Source: Entonaema liquescens (lineage: Eukaryota > Ascomycota > Sordariomycetes > Xylariales > Xylariaceae). Taken from it: 64,000 nucleotides of DNA. Both the position numbers and the translations under genes were made by a program. Where the stretch lies: contig CADCSX010000003.1 in NCBI GenBank assembly GCA_902805475.1, positions 682,001 to 746,000 of the forward strand. Reading direction: 5' to 3'. The notes under the pieces are model-generated. The model saw only the letters and a program-made list of their open reading frames with translations, ran no database searches and was not told the DNA's origin. Within the stretch, counting starts at the first letter, position 1. Each line of letters starts with the position of its first letter. Positions 49,201 through 61,680 of this stretch are shown here, piece after piece.

Positions 49201-52115
49201 TTATTTTTTTTTTGAACATACTTTCCTTTATGACGAAATCTCACCGAGTTGAACACTTGCTCCATGCATGACCTACCAACAACACCAAATACATCATACA
49301 TCACGCAACTTCATATCAAACCATTGGCGACCTCGTAAAGTCTTCTTTTAGTTGCAACTCACCCCAAGTTTCGTCTTATTTATAAACACCAACACCACCT
49401 ACAACAATATGTGATGGCTATTTACTATATGGAAAAGTCATACGAACTCTTCATAAACTCATCTCCTTCATTTCAGCGAATACCCGGTTTCTTACCCTTT
49501 GAAAATTCAGACAAAAATAATATCCCTTCAACGACTGGCCCGGCGACACATGATAATCCGAGCCGATGGTTACTCGTTCGGGTAAGTCTTTTCAAATAAT
49601 ATAGGTTCCGATTAGCCGAGGAAAAACAAGGCCTCCCCATTAAGAGCTGCTCTACACGATGCCTCAGGTAGCTGAGCTTAACTGAGGTCAACCCTCTTCG
49701 CTCGATCAGGCGTTTCTAGATAAGATCTATCAGGTGAGGAGAATTCCCAACCTTCATCGTCGCTACTTAGAGAGTCTAAAAATAACTATCTGTCTTAGCT
49801 CAAGGTAAGTTCGCCTTAATCATGTTCTAGACCCGACTATCTTGTGTCGCTCATGACACTACGATGGGACTAATCCGAGCTTACGGAATGACCGCAATTC
49901 GCTAATTATACCTTCCCATATCATGGGCAGCGTAATATTATGGGTAACTAGATCTAAATCAGCCGCCCTACCACAAGGATAAGATCTAGACACCTTTTCG
50001 AGTAATCGAATCCTAATTTAGAGCCTAATTGTAAGACTAGTAAAAGGCCACAATGGCGGGTATCTTGTACAACGAAACGATGCTGTCAGAGCCTAGAATT
50101 GTCTTATATAAAGATAGCAAGGCCTGTGTGGGACCTACCGAGTATTCGGATCCTTCGTAAGAACTCAATAAAGTGTTAGGTACACGCCTATAGGCCTAGC
50201 CAGCAGCCTCTTATGGGGTATCTTACACCACAACCTGTCGAGAATAATGCCATTGGTAAGGATAGAGTCAAACTAAATCCTACCGGTATCACGAGATAAG
50301 TTAAAGGCGTTTCACTTCAAGAAGAAAAAAGAAATCGGTAGAAAATACCTATATTCTCTCTTCAACTTGGACTTATACCACACTCAAGGACCACCGGGGG
50401 CTTAGTTGGTTGAGTAGAGAACCATGATAATTATAACAAATCAAATCCAAGTGTCTTAGTTAATTGTTCTATCCAACGTATTCACCTCGGAAGAAGCCCT
50501 TCAGCCGCATCTATGTATAACCTTCGGCCTTATCCGGGTATTTATCTATTACCTTATCAACAATGCCATCTAATTCTAACAAGGCCCTGAAGATCTTACG
50601 TATGAGCCTACCAATCGGCTAGGGCCCGAAAGCGAATGCGTTCCACAGCATCGGTTCATACTTCTCCGTGAGACATTCTTGAGGAGCATGTGAAGATGGA
50701 TAAAAAAGCGCAAGCCTTGTCCAAGTGAAGTGGGAAATGTAGGCAACAATAAGCGAATAGGTGAGTATTCGCGACCGCGGAGAAGATAGAACTAGTTTGG
50801 GTATCGTAGAATAAGTACTAGGTATGGAGTGAATAGGTAACTATTCGCGGTAGTCGTCAAGACTCTAAAGTTGATGGGCCCAGATTAGCCTTCCTAAGAG
50901 ACTCTCATGTGCCCAGCTCGATCATTCATATATAAAGGCCGAAGATCTATATGTAACAATGTGTTGATTGGGATTTTGCATGAGTTGGGGCTATAGGATA
51001 TATAGTAAACACGTCCCTACGTATACACACAGCTGATTAATCAGGACTATAAGCCCACTTCAGGAGAGCGGATCTGGGACAGATACTATATGCTTGCTGG
51101 CGACGTAACGCAATATTCCATCAGCCTGAGCGTAACTATTCCGAGATAGCTGTAGAAGTACAACAACCAAATATGTTCATAGGTACTACCTACGATAGGC
51201 GAACCCATTCTCTAGCATACATAGGTTATGATTAGTTTCACGACTTAGACAAAGTAAGCTTGTTCAATTACACTAGGTAGTCAGCTTAGTCAAAGTTCTA
51301 GGTGGCTCAAGAACTATGTGTTATGTTTTGTGCTTCCTATATGATTCTGACTACCACTCGATGGTACTAGCAGTAATCTTTTGAGACTACAGACTGGGTT
51401 GTCCAAATTGTATCGAATGGGGCTCTAGATACTTGCTATCACGTATTGTACAATGAGGCTACTCATACCGATACTCCACAGAAAAGAAGTAGATATAACT
51501 AATCACGAATACCTACGTAAGTCTTTAATTATCATGATGGTGAACTAGGGACCCAACTATTAGGATGCTAAATAAGGTATCCAGAACAAGAGACCGTATA
51601 GTCACGAGCTCTAGCAGTTAGGTTAGAGCTTCCTAATAAACAGCGAAATGGTCTCCATACTTGGTTCCACTCCGTAACCCTGTTCGAGCTCAGGTAGCAG
51701 CACTCTCGCTTTATTTTTCCTGCATGAGTTACCTAACTATATGTCTAATCGAATTCTCCACGGAAAGATACAGCGAAGTTTCTGGGATTGTGAACTAGGT
51801 ACTCGGATCCTTCGAGTCCACGACCTTCGAGGAGTAATACTGTTTCTTACACGCATGTGTTTATGCCCTCTATAGACCCTGTATATGAGCAAATTTCTAG
51901 AGACATGCTTTTATATGATCCCGGCTCCCTTATTTCCCATACCTTAGGTAAAATAGGTACCTACCTATTCATCAGCGTAATTGGGAGCTTTTATATGAGG
52001 CCCAAGACCTGCTTTTACCGCTTCATTACTCTTCACTTATATCTCTATCTAAATACTTCCTTGCACAAATATATTAGGTACCATATAAGTTAGCTACCCT
52101 CCTAGTTTCTCTACA
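46246..52115. other. Gene-free AT-rich stretch
   Basis: About 5.9 kb with no supported gene. It includes a poly-A run near 46955-46972, a GTGTAT-rich simple repeat at about 47098-47148 and a CTACCTA/GGTAGGTAGG repeat at about 48050-48090. From roughly 49600 to 52000 the sequence is AT-rich with frequent stops in all frames, as expected for old repeat DNA; no transposon proteins or long terminal repeats were found by eye. A 152-codon frame at 47313-47771 (-) is low-complexity and unconvincing. Confidence 0.5.
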
Positions 52116-53159
52116 ATGTCAGATCCAAATAATATCGAATCCAACTACAAGCTGGACAGTATGATCCCCGAAGTAGAAATTGTAAGTGATAGCACGAATA
52201 TGGCTTGGATTCAACTTCTGTGGACTTATTTACTGATACCTAAGCGAACTAGGCCAAAGATCGAAGCATAATGTTCCATCTCAAGACATTGTATCTTTTT
52301 ACTAGGTCCGACTTCAAAACCATAATTATTCCACAGGCCATATTCGCAACCTCCCTGGTGTTTTCTAATGCCGAACTTGGTGTGAGGATAACGAATGGGC
52401 TCACTCCTGTGTATATGTTAACTCGGACCCCCCTGATGTTAGCCTGGATCTGGATACTATTGCTTGTCGCGGATATTTCGAACCAGAGACTCCCTAACTC
52501 GGTAGCCGAAGATGCTATCAACAAGCCGTGGCGACCGATACCTTCGAAACAACTTTCCATGGTAGAAGCGCGAGAGACACTGAGGATCCTTGCGCCAGTT
52601 ATGGCGGCGATAGGCGTAGCCACGGGAAGTTTTACTCCCAGTTTAATAATGATGGTTCTACTCTGGCTATATAATGATCTGGATGGCGCTAATGCTGGTC
52701 CGCTGCAACGCAATGCCATTAATGCTGCCGCCTACGCATGTTTTGGCTGGGGGGCACTTATAACTCTATTTCGCCTTGAGGGGACTATCAATGCACTGCT
52801 TCGAAATTGGATAATCTTGACTGCTGTCGTGGTTATGACGACTATCCATGTGCAGGACCTTCCCGACATGCCTGGGGATATGGCTCGGGATCGGAAGACA
52901 TTACCACTGATATATGGGGAAACTTTGACACGCGCGGCTCTGGCGATATTAGGTAGTCCCGCTATGGTCAATAATATGCCTGACCTTCTGAGATATAAAG
53001 TCGCCGGTTGCTTGGATACTGACGTTATTTATTGGAAGCTCGATATCGCTGATAACTATGCTACGCCGGGAACATTCATATGATGAGATCGTGTTTAAGC
53101 TTTGGTGTCTTTGGATAACTCAGTTATATATTCTCCTGATCTTCTCCTCAAGGGCCTAA
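52116..53159 (+). pseudogene. UbiA-type prenyltransferase / membrane terpene-cyclase-like gene, disrupted
   Basis: Exons 52116-52181 and from 52253, with a 71-nt intron (GTAAGT...AACTAG, phase 0). Seen: FTRSDFKT near the start, the first Asp-rich region after a membrane helix (VADISNQRLPNS, then EDAINKPWRPIP), a WLYNDLDG segment, and the second metal motif DMPGDMARDRKTLPL. Several hydrophobic helices fit the UbiA superfamily. The NKPWRPIP context is like the fungal UbiA-type sesquiterpene cyclase of fumagillin synthesis. At 52952 one extra base shifts the frame; the other frame then carries the expected WSIICLTFW-like helix, a TGA at 52989-52991 where a Trp codon is expected, and a good C-terminus (DEIVFKLWCLW) to the TAA at 53157. 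So two lesions of different type; probably a pseudogene. Confidence 0.75.
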
Positions 53160-54160
53160 GGAATCGTGCTCTATCACGGGGCATAACAATGGGGGTATCT
53201 ACTTAACCACTCGATATTTTATAATATAACTCCAGTGTACCTAGATCTTACTCTTGGTCGTCGGGTTCGGTGATGGCTAGTTGCGGTGATATCATCGGCT
53301 ACCGGTAGGGCCTAACAACTATGCTCCGTATAAACCATGCCAATCTTAGTAACTAGATGGAATATGAAAAAAAAAAAAAAAAGAATTAAAAAAAAACTCT
53401 ATCTCCAATGAGAGCGACCGCAAATTCCGGCGTACATGTGTTAGTTGATTTATTAAAGCGCTGTGTTCATTTAGGTAGGACGCTTATACATTAACCTATG
53501 GAATACCACCAAGCCCCTTCAAATCACTTCCGATTTGCTGCCTTCGACTTCAGTCTCACCTCACCTTCCACAGCCAGGAAAATGATAACTACCGGAAGTT
53601 ATATATAAGAACTAGATGCGTAGTAACATATTTTAAATTTTATTTCCGTATTTGGGACTTGACATTGGCCGTTCTTTGGTCACACAGGGCGGCTAGTCGT
53701 GGAATGCTCGAAGCTTGCGCGATGGTAACGGAACAAATAGAGGTCTCAAACCACAATTCAAAGGTCGATTAGAAATGATTTATCTTTCAACCAGTTTCAT
53801 ATAAATTGAAGAAATATTTATGGTGTCTCCATATGCGCATACAGCTCTTAAGCTGAAATAGGGGGGTGAAACATTATATTTAAGCGGACTCACCAGCTCA
53901 ATATCAATGAAAACACCATAAAAAGACGTATAACCATCATTTATAGTCAATCTATAGGGTCGGTATACTTAATATGGTTAGAACCAATGCGTAAGATATT
54001 GCTGGACGTGTGAGGCTGGATTGCCTTTTTCAGAATCGCATGTGCGATGATGACTGGGGAAGTTCAAGACACACATAAATACCCGTCTTCTCTCTCTAGA
54101 ATCATCCCAAATACTATCCTTTCTACCTCACACTCCGAAAACCCAAGGCGTAGAACTACA
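53160..54160. other. Intergenic region
   Basis: No supported gene. It contains a poly-A run near 53366-53381 and AT-rich sequence up to the promoter of the zinc-finger-like gene. Confidence 0.5.
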
Positions 54161-55670
54161 ATGCCAAATGAACAAATCCCCAACAATAGGTACGGTTCAG
54201 TGGCTGTTTGAAGTCTTGCCTTAACTCAGACGTCTTGTTATACTTCCTGCCTGGGTACTTTTCATTCTGTTATCATTACCAGCGTCGCGCTGATACTTCT
54301 ACGTAGTCGATCGATACCCTACTGTGAGGAGAGCGTGTATTCCGCTGATTCTCCAGAAGATCAGGAAGGGTCGAAAGGCATCGAACGTTGGATGCGCTGT
54401 CCAACTCCTCCTATATCCAAAAAGCTTGTCGACGACCAATTCGATCGAGAATTACCATTGCCTAAAGGGGCGCGCAAGGAGAGAGTCCAAGGAAAGATTG
54501 CCGCACTCGAAAGCGTAATAAACCCTGGTGCATAGCGAACAGATAATATGGCCGACGTATTGAGCGTACCCGCGGCGAGACATAGATCATATGGGGCTGG
54601 GCGATCCCTATGCGATTCATTTAATATCCCTAGCATAGGGACGGCAGCCGCTCCCGTCGCGGATGTCGTTAGCTTGTTTAACACCAAGGTTAGTGAATTG
54701 ACGGACGACGAAGAGCACAAGGAGTATCTAGCTTGCCCTTTCTGGAAGCGTAATCCTGCCCGATACCGTCACGTTAAGAGCTCGTGTACGGATGGGTTTG
54801 GTTTTAAGAATATTGGGAAATTGACGTAAGTAATTCTTGAATGCTGTCCTGATCGATTACTTACGCCGAGAAAATGCCCAGGGAGCATATCAAGAGAGTA
54901 CACTGCCTATCGAACGGCTGCGAAAGGTGCCGGAAGAGGTTTAATAAGGAAAAAAAGGAGGCTGTTAGTCAAGCAAAACGAGAGCATATGATCGATTGCA
55001 CGGCGTCGGCCAAGGTTTTAACAGAATCAGATGCTGAATGGATGGATAAGGATCAAGATGAAGCATATGGACGTCTCAATTTCCAAAAGACTAAAGGGCG
55101 CCCCTCTGACTGCTACAAGAAGATATGTGACGCGTTATGGGGAGAGGATTCGAAACTCGAAATCGATGGGCCCTGTAAGTAGACGATAATATGCAACATT
55201 ATTGTTCACTGCGCTGACTGGGTCTAGATCACCTACCCGGGTTTCAAATGTCACTTCTTCGTTGGAAGTTCATAAAGGAACTACGATCACTATACGAGCA
55301 GAAGAACACTCAAGAGCCGCACCCTGACGCAAGACAAGATGCGGCTACAGCTACACTCTCCCCTCCAACCCAGAACGTGGACCCGGCGCTACTTTCTCAT
55401 CTGTCAAACGAGCCTGCTCCATTTTACAGAGGAAAAAGCAGACAAGACTCTGGTGTATGGTCATGGGATCGTAGCGAACTGGCTCTCGCCAAACCCACGC
55501 TTCCTACTTTTGCCCAGGACGAAGAAATGGAGGAGTATGATCCAGGACAAGCGCAGAATGACTCAGACTATTACACGACTGGCACCTGGGCAGGCCCAGC
55601 AGAGCCTTATGGAATTACGATCGGTCAGTTCGACAAGGATGCTGATGGGGTGGCCTTCTTTGATCCATGA
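54161..55670 (+). CDS. Fungal C2H2/zinc-finger-like protein with in-frame TAG
   Basis: Four exons: 54161-54189, 54307-54825, 54882-55174 and 55228-55670. Introns have GTACGG or GTAAGT donors and TAG/CAG acceptors, with CTGAT and CTGAC branch sites. The sum is 428 codons including stop. Seen: a Cys/His-rich core split over exons 2-3 (LACPFWKRNPARYRHVKSSC, then IGKLTEHIKRVH and NGCERC) like many ascomycete proteins called C2H2-type. A charged linker and an acidic Tyr/Asp-rich C-terminus follow. A TAG at 54533-54535 interrupts exon 2 in frame, just before a Met-containing continuation. It could be a CAG-to-TAG mutation, or lie inside a weak 51-nt intron (54485-54535), or the real start could be ATG 54548. 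DNA or RNA binding is possible but unproven. Confidence 0.65.
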
Positions 55671-56342
55671 TGGTCGAACCTTTCGAGTAGCGATGTAGGG
55701 TTAATGATCACGACGATTAGTTCACTTAGATTTTTGATATCGTTTACTTGTTTCAATATCTCTTAATCAACCTGTAACCCTCAACTCTTTAACATAGAAG
55801 TGGAAGAAATGTAAGGTATCCATTGGTATTCCTGAGGAACAAAGCATAATAACCTGGATGGCGAGAAATACAGGCAGCCTTTAGGCGCCCAATCATCGGG
55901 GAATGTTACATATGTAGACCCCCTATTAATCCAATAAGGGGATTTCAAGAGGAGCACTCGTACGTGCATCGCCTAGATCTCAACATGTCTGGAACTCCCT
56001 AACATGTAGGTACACATGACGCACTCGACTTGTCCGTGAAACTATTTGACCGAAGCTCTCTCAGGCACTGCTCATTAGATAAGATGCTCTTTCAATGTGA
56101 CCGAACGGGGGCATATAGAGATTATGCAAATCGAAGTTCAATTCCCATTATAGTTATCTTCAACTATTACACATAACTTCCCCGCCCCATAAAAAATAAA
56201 GGGGTAAACATCCCACATAATAGGGGTATGAAAAGTAGGTAGATATAAGAGGTTACGCAAACGTGAACTTCTTCATACTAATGAGAGAAAACAAATTTAT
56301 CTAAATGGCAGAATGAACTACTGGTCTACATGCTCTAATAAT
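55671..56342. other. Convergent intergenic region
   Basis: AT-rich, no supported gene; it holds the 3' ends of the zinc-finger-like gene and the FAD oxidoreductase gene. Confidence 0.5.
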
Positions 56343-58502
56343 CTAAACTCTACATAACTTACTATTCTGCGACGGTAGATTTCCCAGTATCATCTCCGAC
56401 ATCTTCCAGTCTTCGGATCCGACAGCCGTATGAGCATAAAAGACGCCGAATGGGTCGTACCGCTGCTTGAGCTGATATAATCTCGGGTACTTGCTCCCGA
56501 AGAAAGCTTGCGTGAAGTTCGGTTCGATGTAGTCCGCCTCCGACATGTATGAGCCAGCTCCGGGCGACACATCCCTCCAACGCTGCATCCAGCCAAAGGT
56601 CAGTCTATCGCTCGCAACCTTGATATCGGCGTCGGTGTTGGTGGTATTCCATAAGGACGCCATAATAGCGTGCATAACGGTATTTCTCCATGCAGGGTTT
56701 ACAGCGTTATCTGGGTATCCAGTCTTGGGGGCGGCGGCAATGTTGAATGCCACTACGTATGCGCCTTCTTCAACGACGTTCTTAATCACATCGAATGTGG
56801 CATTCAACTTCCCAGCGTCTTGCCAGTTGGATTTCGGGAATAAGCGACTGGCCTGTCGAATCGCATTGCTTCCCCAGGGTTCGACGGGGAAACTCGCATG
56901 CCATGCGTCATAATAGTCATCATATTCCGTATAAACCGGGTTAACTTCGACACCCAATTCTTTGAACTTGGCGAACAGAGGGGCTACTAGGGTCTCGAGT
57001 TGAGGTTTGGACATTCCAGGAGCAAACCATGGGCCCATATCAGAGAGATATTGATCACTTCCGATTTTCGAGATCCGGAAATACTCATAATTCCCAGCAT
57101 CAGTATATGTAATGAAGCCGTCGAAGAATGCCCGCAAAGCCGCCCAGAACTGCACGGACGTGACAGTTGGCCCTGTTGCTAGGACATATGTCATCGTCGT
57201 AACTTTGATCTTCGGATACGCCTTGACGACAACCGATGTAACTATGCCGAAAGTTGAGCCCCCACCACCGCGTAAACCCCAGAATAAGTCAGGGTAGCTC
57301 GTTTCGCTCGCAGTCACGAACCGACCGTCAGCGAGAACCACTTCCATCGAGAGTACCTGATCGGCAGCCATGCCGTAGAGGCTGGACAGGGGGGAATGGC
57401 CACCACCCAGGAGATACCCTCCCATAACACCCACAGTCTACACAACGCGATTAGTAACGCCTTAACTGATATCGAAGGATCTTCAAAACTCACGCGGCCT
57501 TCGCCACCAACTATAGTAACATTGTTCTTCCTGGCAGCCTCATATGCCTCGAAAGCCTGAACACCGACACCAAGCTTGAAAGCAGGGCCGGTATAACGGC
57601 CTTGCCGATAGTTCTGGAAGAACCGGATGTCTTTCAAGACATGAGTCCAGATTGATAGTGCACCCATCCCGACCGACTTCGCGCTGAAGTCGTGACCGGT
57701 GTTTTTAATGACCAGACGCAGGTTGAGATTCCGTGCGAAATTGACTGCGAGTTGAATTTGCGCTACATTACGAACAGACACTGAGTAAGTGGGATAGCCG
57801 CCGACTGTACATCCCTTCTTCGAAGGTACAAACGCTGGCGGCATACAAGTCGCCCCTTGAAACAGCACAGCATTAACTGATGTAGGATCTTCAGTGCTAC
57901 TGAGAGTTAGTAAAACGTCTGCTCATATTGCCTAATGTGTGACCATACTGATAGATGGATGCATTAATCCAATTGTTGGTAATGAAATCACATTTTGATG
58001 TGTTGTGGCTTCCAAAGGTATCGTAGCAAGATGCTGCATATGGAACGGTCTGGATTAGACCACCGCCGAGTAGGATGTTGAAGAGCCCCAGGTAGATGGG
58101 AAGGGCCAATAGGGGTCGTCTGGGTACGTCTTGCATAATCCAGATAGCGAGCGCTTGGACAAATTTTCTGCCAAGTCCGACTCGTTCTGGAAGCTGAATA
58201 ACGTGACATTGGATAGCTCTAGGTCAGTAAGGTTGGCCAAGACGGCATCAGTCAGCTGCAGTGTCTCTCCTTCGAACAGGTCTGCAGTCGAATTCGAGAT
58301 CCCCGCGTCGATACTGGCGACAGCTGGGGAAACTGTAGACTCGTTAGCCGCTAAAGAAGAAGTTAACTCTTGTATCCCGCGGTAGCTTTGAGTATTCGAA
58401 CTAACAGATTGTCGAGTTGTCTATGACAATCGTCTGGGAGTACACGGACGGTAGCACGTGGGCCAAGAGCGTCGCTCCGACGGCTTTCCGAAAGCAAGAC
58501 AT
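56343..58502 (-). CDS. Secreted FAD-linked oxidoreductase (PCMH/berberine-bridge-like), frame breaks near the 5' end
   Basis: Minus strand. Main exons end at introns 57948-57900 (GTATGG, branch TACTAAC, CAG) and 57493-57438 (GTGAGT...TAG); the last exon is 57437-56343. Seen: a signal-peptide-like start at ATG 58502, an Asn/Ser/Thr-rich prodomain, CKTYPDDPYWP, the FAD-binding PCMH domain with VIKNTGHDFSAKS (His is the likely covalent flavin site), GGEGRTVGVMGGYLLGGGHSPLS across the second intron, and DLFWGLRGGGGSTFGIV. The C-terminal substrate domain ends YDPFGVFYAHTAVGSEDWK. No second cysteinyl flavin-link motif is seen. One base missing in CCCC 58087-58090 and one surplus base near 58409 must be corrected to join the frames. 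Such enzymes often tailor fungal metabolites; the substrate is unknown. Confidence 0.8.
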
Positions 58503-60201
58503 CGGCGCTACACGTGCCCAAAGAGCCGGCACAAGCTCAAATAACACAGCTTGAGATGAATAAGAGATTCTAGGTATACTAGACAGATGGAATAGAGGGA
58601 TCCCATCATCGCCGTATATATTTCATATAACTTCATGTAATCTTACGATATACCTTCGGATCCGGTAAGGATTCCGACTAGGGCACCTCTGGCCGTCTGC
58701 GTTGCCAGGGCATCCAGCATGGGTGAACGGCGCCGCTCACCAACGAAGTACTACAGTGGCTGCAGATCCCTCGCATAAGGCCTAGACAGCTCAGAACAGT
58801 TGGATACTCCCGACAGCTCTGCCGACGACCCGTAAGTGATTATAATTTGGCAAGAGCTCCAGCTAGGCCATCTCGAGCTGCAAGGTTGAGATAGTAAATA
58901 TTGCAACTGATAGTATCATATTATCATTTCCTCACGAAAAACTAGTATAAGCAGGTTGGTCGATGCCTATTGGCTAGCTTGAACGATCTGGAAGCAGTAT
59001 CAATAAACCCAGATCTTCCTCACAGGAAAGCCCCAGGCTCGGTAATATTAGTTGAAATGACCAGTTAGCTCTGGGACGTGACCATGTTTGCTAGTACACA
59101 ATAGAAAAACTCTTTCCCGTCCCGACAAAGCCGTGAAGAAGAGAGGTTTGAATTCTGCCCGGACCCTTGTAGCCCGGTTGCATTTGCGGACGGCCTGGAT
59201 AAAATGGTCGACGAATAAGACCGGCGCTGCTAATCCATTACGAGATGCGATCCCCGGCGCGGATAGTCTTAGGTTACCTTTACCCCAGGTATAACTTCAT
59301 GAATAATGCACTACAAAGACGGGCCGTGTTCTAGATTTGCAGGGTCCTAAGCTCCTCCTCCGCATTATATCCTTGTGATCTTCGCAACGATAATGCCGTG
59401 GTGCCCTGTCTTTTTTTCCCTGCGCTGCAACGTTATAGAGTGTTGAATCTCGGCTGTGATTCGATAGAGGTAACCATTAGGTATGTTAACCACCGAGCAA
59501 AGCCTTTGAAGAGCGGAATAGGTAATACTAGGTACACATAGGAGGTAGTATTCTTGGACACGAAGGCAAAACGCGCCGAATCAGGTGCGTGTCCATGAGA
59601 CAATTGCACTTGGATTTGTAAACATGGCATGTAAAGACTTTTTATGCTGTTTATTCGGATGTGCTCGGTTATGGTTTAGGGCCCTTCCTGTGGTTTAATT
59701 CCACAAGATCGAAACCCTCTCTCTTCTCTCAATGTCGAACTCTAAGTCTTTATGATTGCTTTATATACGGCAATCAGTAACTCGGATGACCCCGAAGATA
59801 TTATCAGTCGCATTGCAGGTCAATGCCGTTGAGATTGTCACATTCAAGCAATCAGACGCAGAGAATCGTAAAGTAGTTTATATAAAAACATCTTGGCTGC
59901 AGAAAGATCCCGTCTCTACTTCACCAATCCCAATGAAATAGTAGCTTTTAACCAAATATGGATGTGGTGTATTAAGGTAAAGAGGCTGAATGCAAAATTA
60001 TTGTCGAACAAGGAAATTTCATGGCATATGCAAGCCCGTCGGAACTGCCCCTGGATGCGAACTGCATGCTGCGTAATCTGTCCGGAATATGTAGGGCTAT
60101 ATAATTATATAGAGGAAGGCTTTCTTTGCAGCTCGAAACTGTGCCACTTAATCTCTGAATGGCCAAACGGATCTGCTGCGTGACTAGCAGCTCATAATGC
60201 A
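58503..60201. promoter_or_regulatory. Divergent intergenic region
   Basis: A 1.7-kb gap between the outward-facing oxidoreductase and PTH11-like receptor starts. Short open frames at 59088-59294 and 59893-60183 show no domain. No specific site is recognised. Confidence 0.45.
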
Positions 60202-61680
60202 ATGGAGTCTTCTCTATATGCTTTCATATCGGATGTAGCGAGACGGCAGGCTGCGGACGGGATAAGCAAGCCTTCGGGGGCCGTTACCGACGAGTATCCG
60301 TATTCACCTCTCCAACAAGGCGGTTTCTTCATACTATTCTTTTTCCCGTCGATCGCGCTTATCGTCGTGGGGCTTAGAGTTTATGGAAGAGTGAGAAGCA
60401 GGCAGTTCGGCTGGGGTAAGTGTTTTAGCTGTGAATCGAGGTCGTAGTTTTTATTGCCGTTGACCTGTAGCTGACGATATTTCATAGACGATGGCCTGGC
60501 ATGCGTGGCTATGGTAAGAGGTGGCACTTACTCCTTGATATATTGCCGCTCACATATGTTAAGATGTTTTCGATTGCTGAGACGGGATGTTCCTATATGG
60601 GTATGTACTAGAAAGATGATCTCCTTAGCTACATGCCACATGGAGCGATAGGCGTAGCTAACTTCTCTTGCGACAGCCATGCGGACGGCATTCCTCGGAG
60701 TCCACGTCTACGATATCCCGATGACGGCCGATGTCAGCCTCGGAATGTATTGGAACTACGTGATACAGATTCTATACAACCCAATACTTGCGCTTGTCAA
60801 GTGCTCTGTATTGACGTTCCTCCTACGAATAGGGGGACAAAAACGACAAATACGATATTCGATCCATGCCCTCAACATATTTACCATTGGGTTAATGATC
60901 GCGATCTTTGTGACCGCTATATTCCAGTGTTCTCCGATCTCGTATTTTTGGGAACGCATTACAGACCCGACGATGCCAGGGAAGTGTATCGACACTGGGA
61001 TATTCTATGTAACGACGGCGGCACTAACGATATTCACCGATGTGCTCGTTCTAGCTCTCCCATTCTGGATTTTCATGGGATTGAAAATGGCGCCGAAGGT
61101 CAAGTTCGCCATAATGGTCGTATTTTTGCTGGGAGCAGTGTAAGTCATATCCGATTAATAAGGCATATAAAAAGCCGGGGAATTAATAAGGTTTTCCAGC
61201 GTCACTGTGGTCAGTGTCCTTCGGATGCTGTGGATCATCGAGACATCTCTCTATCAAATGAAATTCGACTACTCATACGATATTCGATTCACTTATTCCG
61301 CCGTTGAAACGAACTTGGCGATAATCACAGCATCGGGACCAGCGTTACGACCCCTATTCATGGTTTGGTTCCCTCGCTTCTTCTCGTCCCTCCGTGGAAC
61401 TTCAAACCAGAACTACCGCTACCGAGACGGGCCGTATGCATTAAACGACACGGGAAACGCCCAGAAATCTGCAGGAAACGGGAACAGCAGCTCGAAGGGG
61501 GACCATCTCTATGGAACATCATCCTTTGCTCTTAAGAACATGAAGGGACGGACAGAGATACGGAGCCACTCGCCAACAACCAGCGAGGAAGAGATTATGA
61601 CGTACAACGGTATTGTTAGGACAACAGAAGTTAATGTTGAGTTTGTGGCACGCCCACAGACAGGTAATCAAGAGCAGTGA
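60202..61680 (+). CDS. PTH11-like seven-transmembrane protein (fungal rhodopsin-domain / SAT4 family)
   Basis: Five exons: 60202-60415, 60488-60513, 60564-60600, 60677-61139 and 61200-61680. Two are very small (26 and 37 nt). All introns are GT-AG and keep the frame, giving 407 codons including stop. Seen: a hydrophilic N-terminus, seven hydrophobic helices, GLRVYGRVRSRQFGWDDGL after helix 1, GVHVYDIP, KCSVLTFLLRI and FQCSPISYFWERI...GKCID with its conserved Cys. SAVETNLAIITASGPALRPL comes before a Ser/Asn-rich cytoplasmic tail. This matches the large Pezizomycotina family of PTH11-like integral membrane proteins, some of which sense host or nutrient cues. No CFEM domain is present. It is adjacent to the FAD oxidoreductase gene and divergent from it. 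Confidence 0.9.

Noticed and set aside
54548..54829. Separate gene starting at ATG 54548
   Set aside because: It is in the same frame as the upstream exon and only four codons after the TAG, so one interrupted gene is simpler. It is kept as an alternative in the feature.
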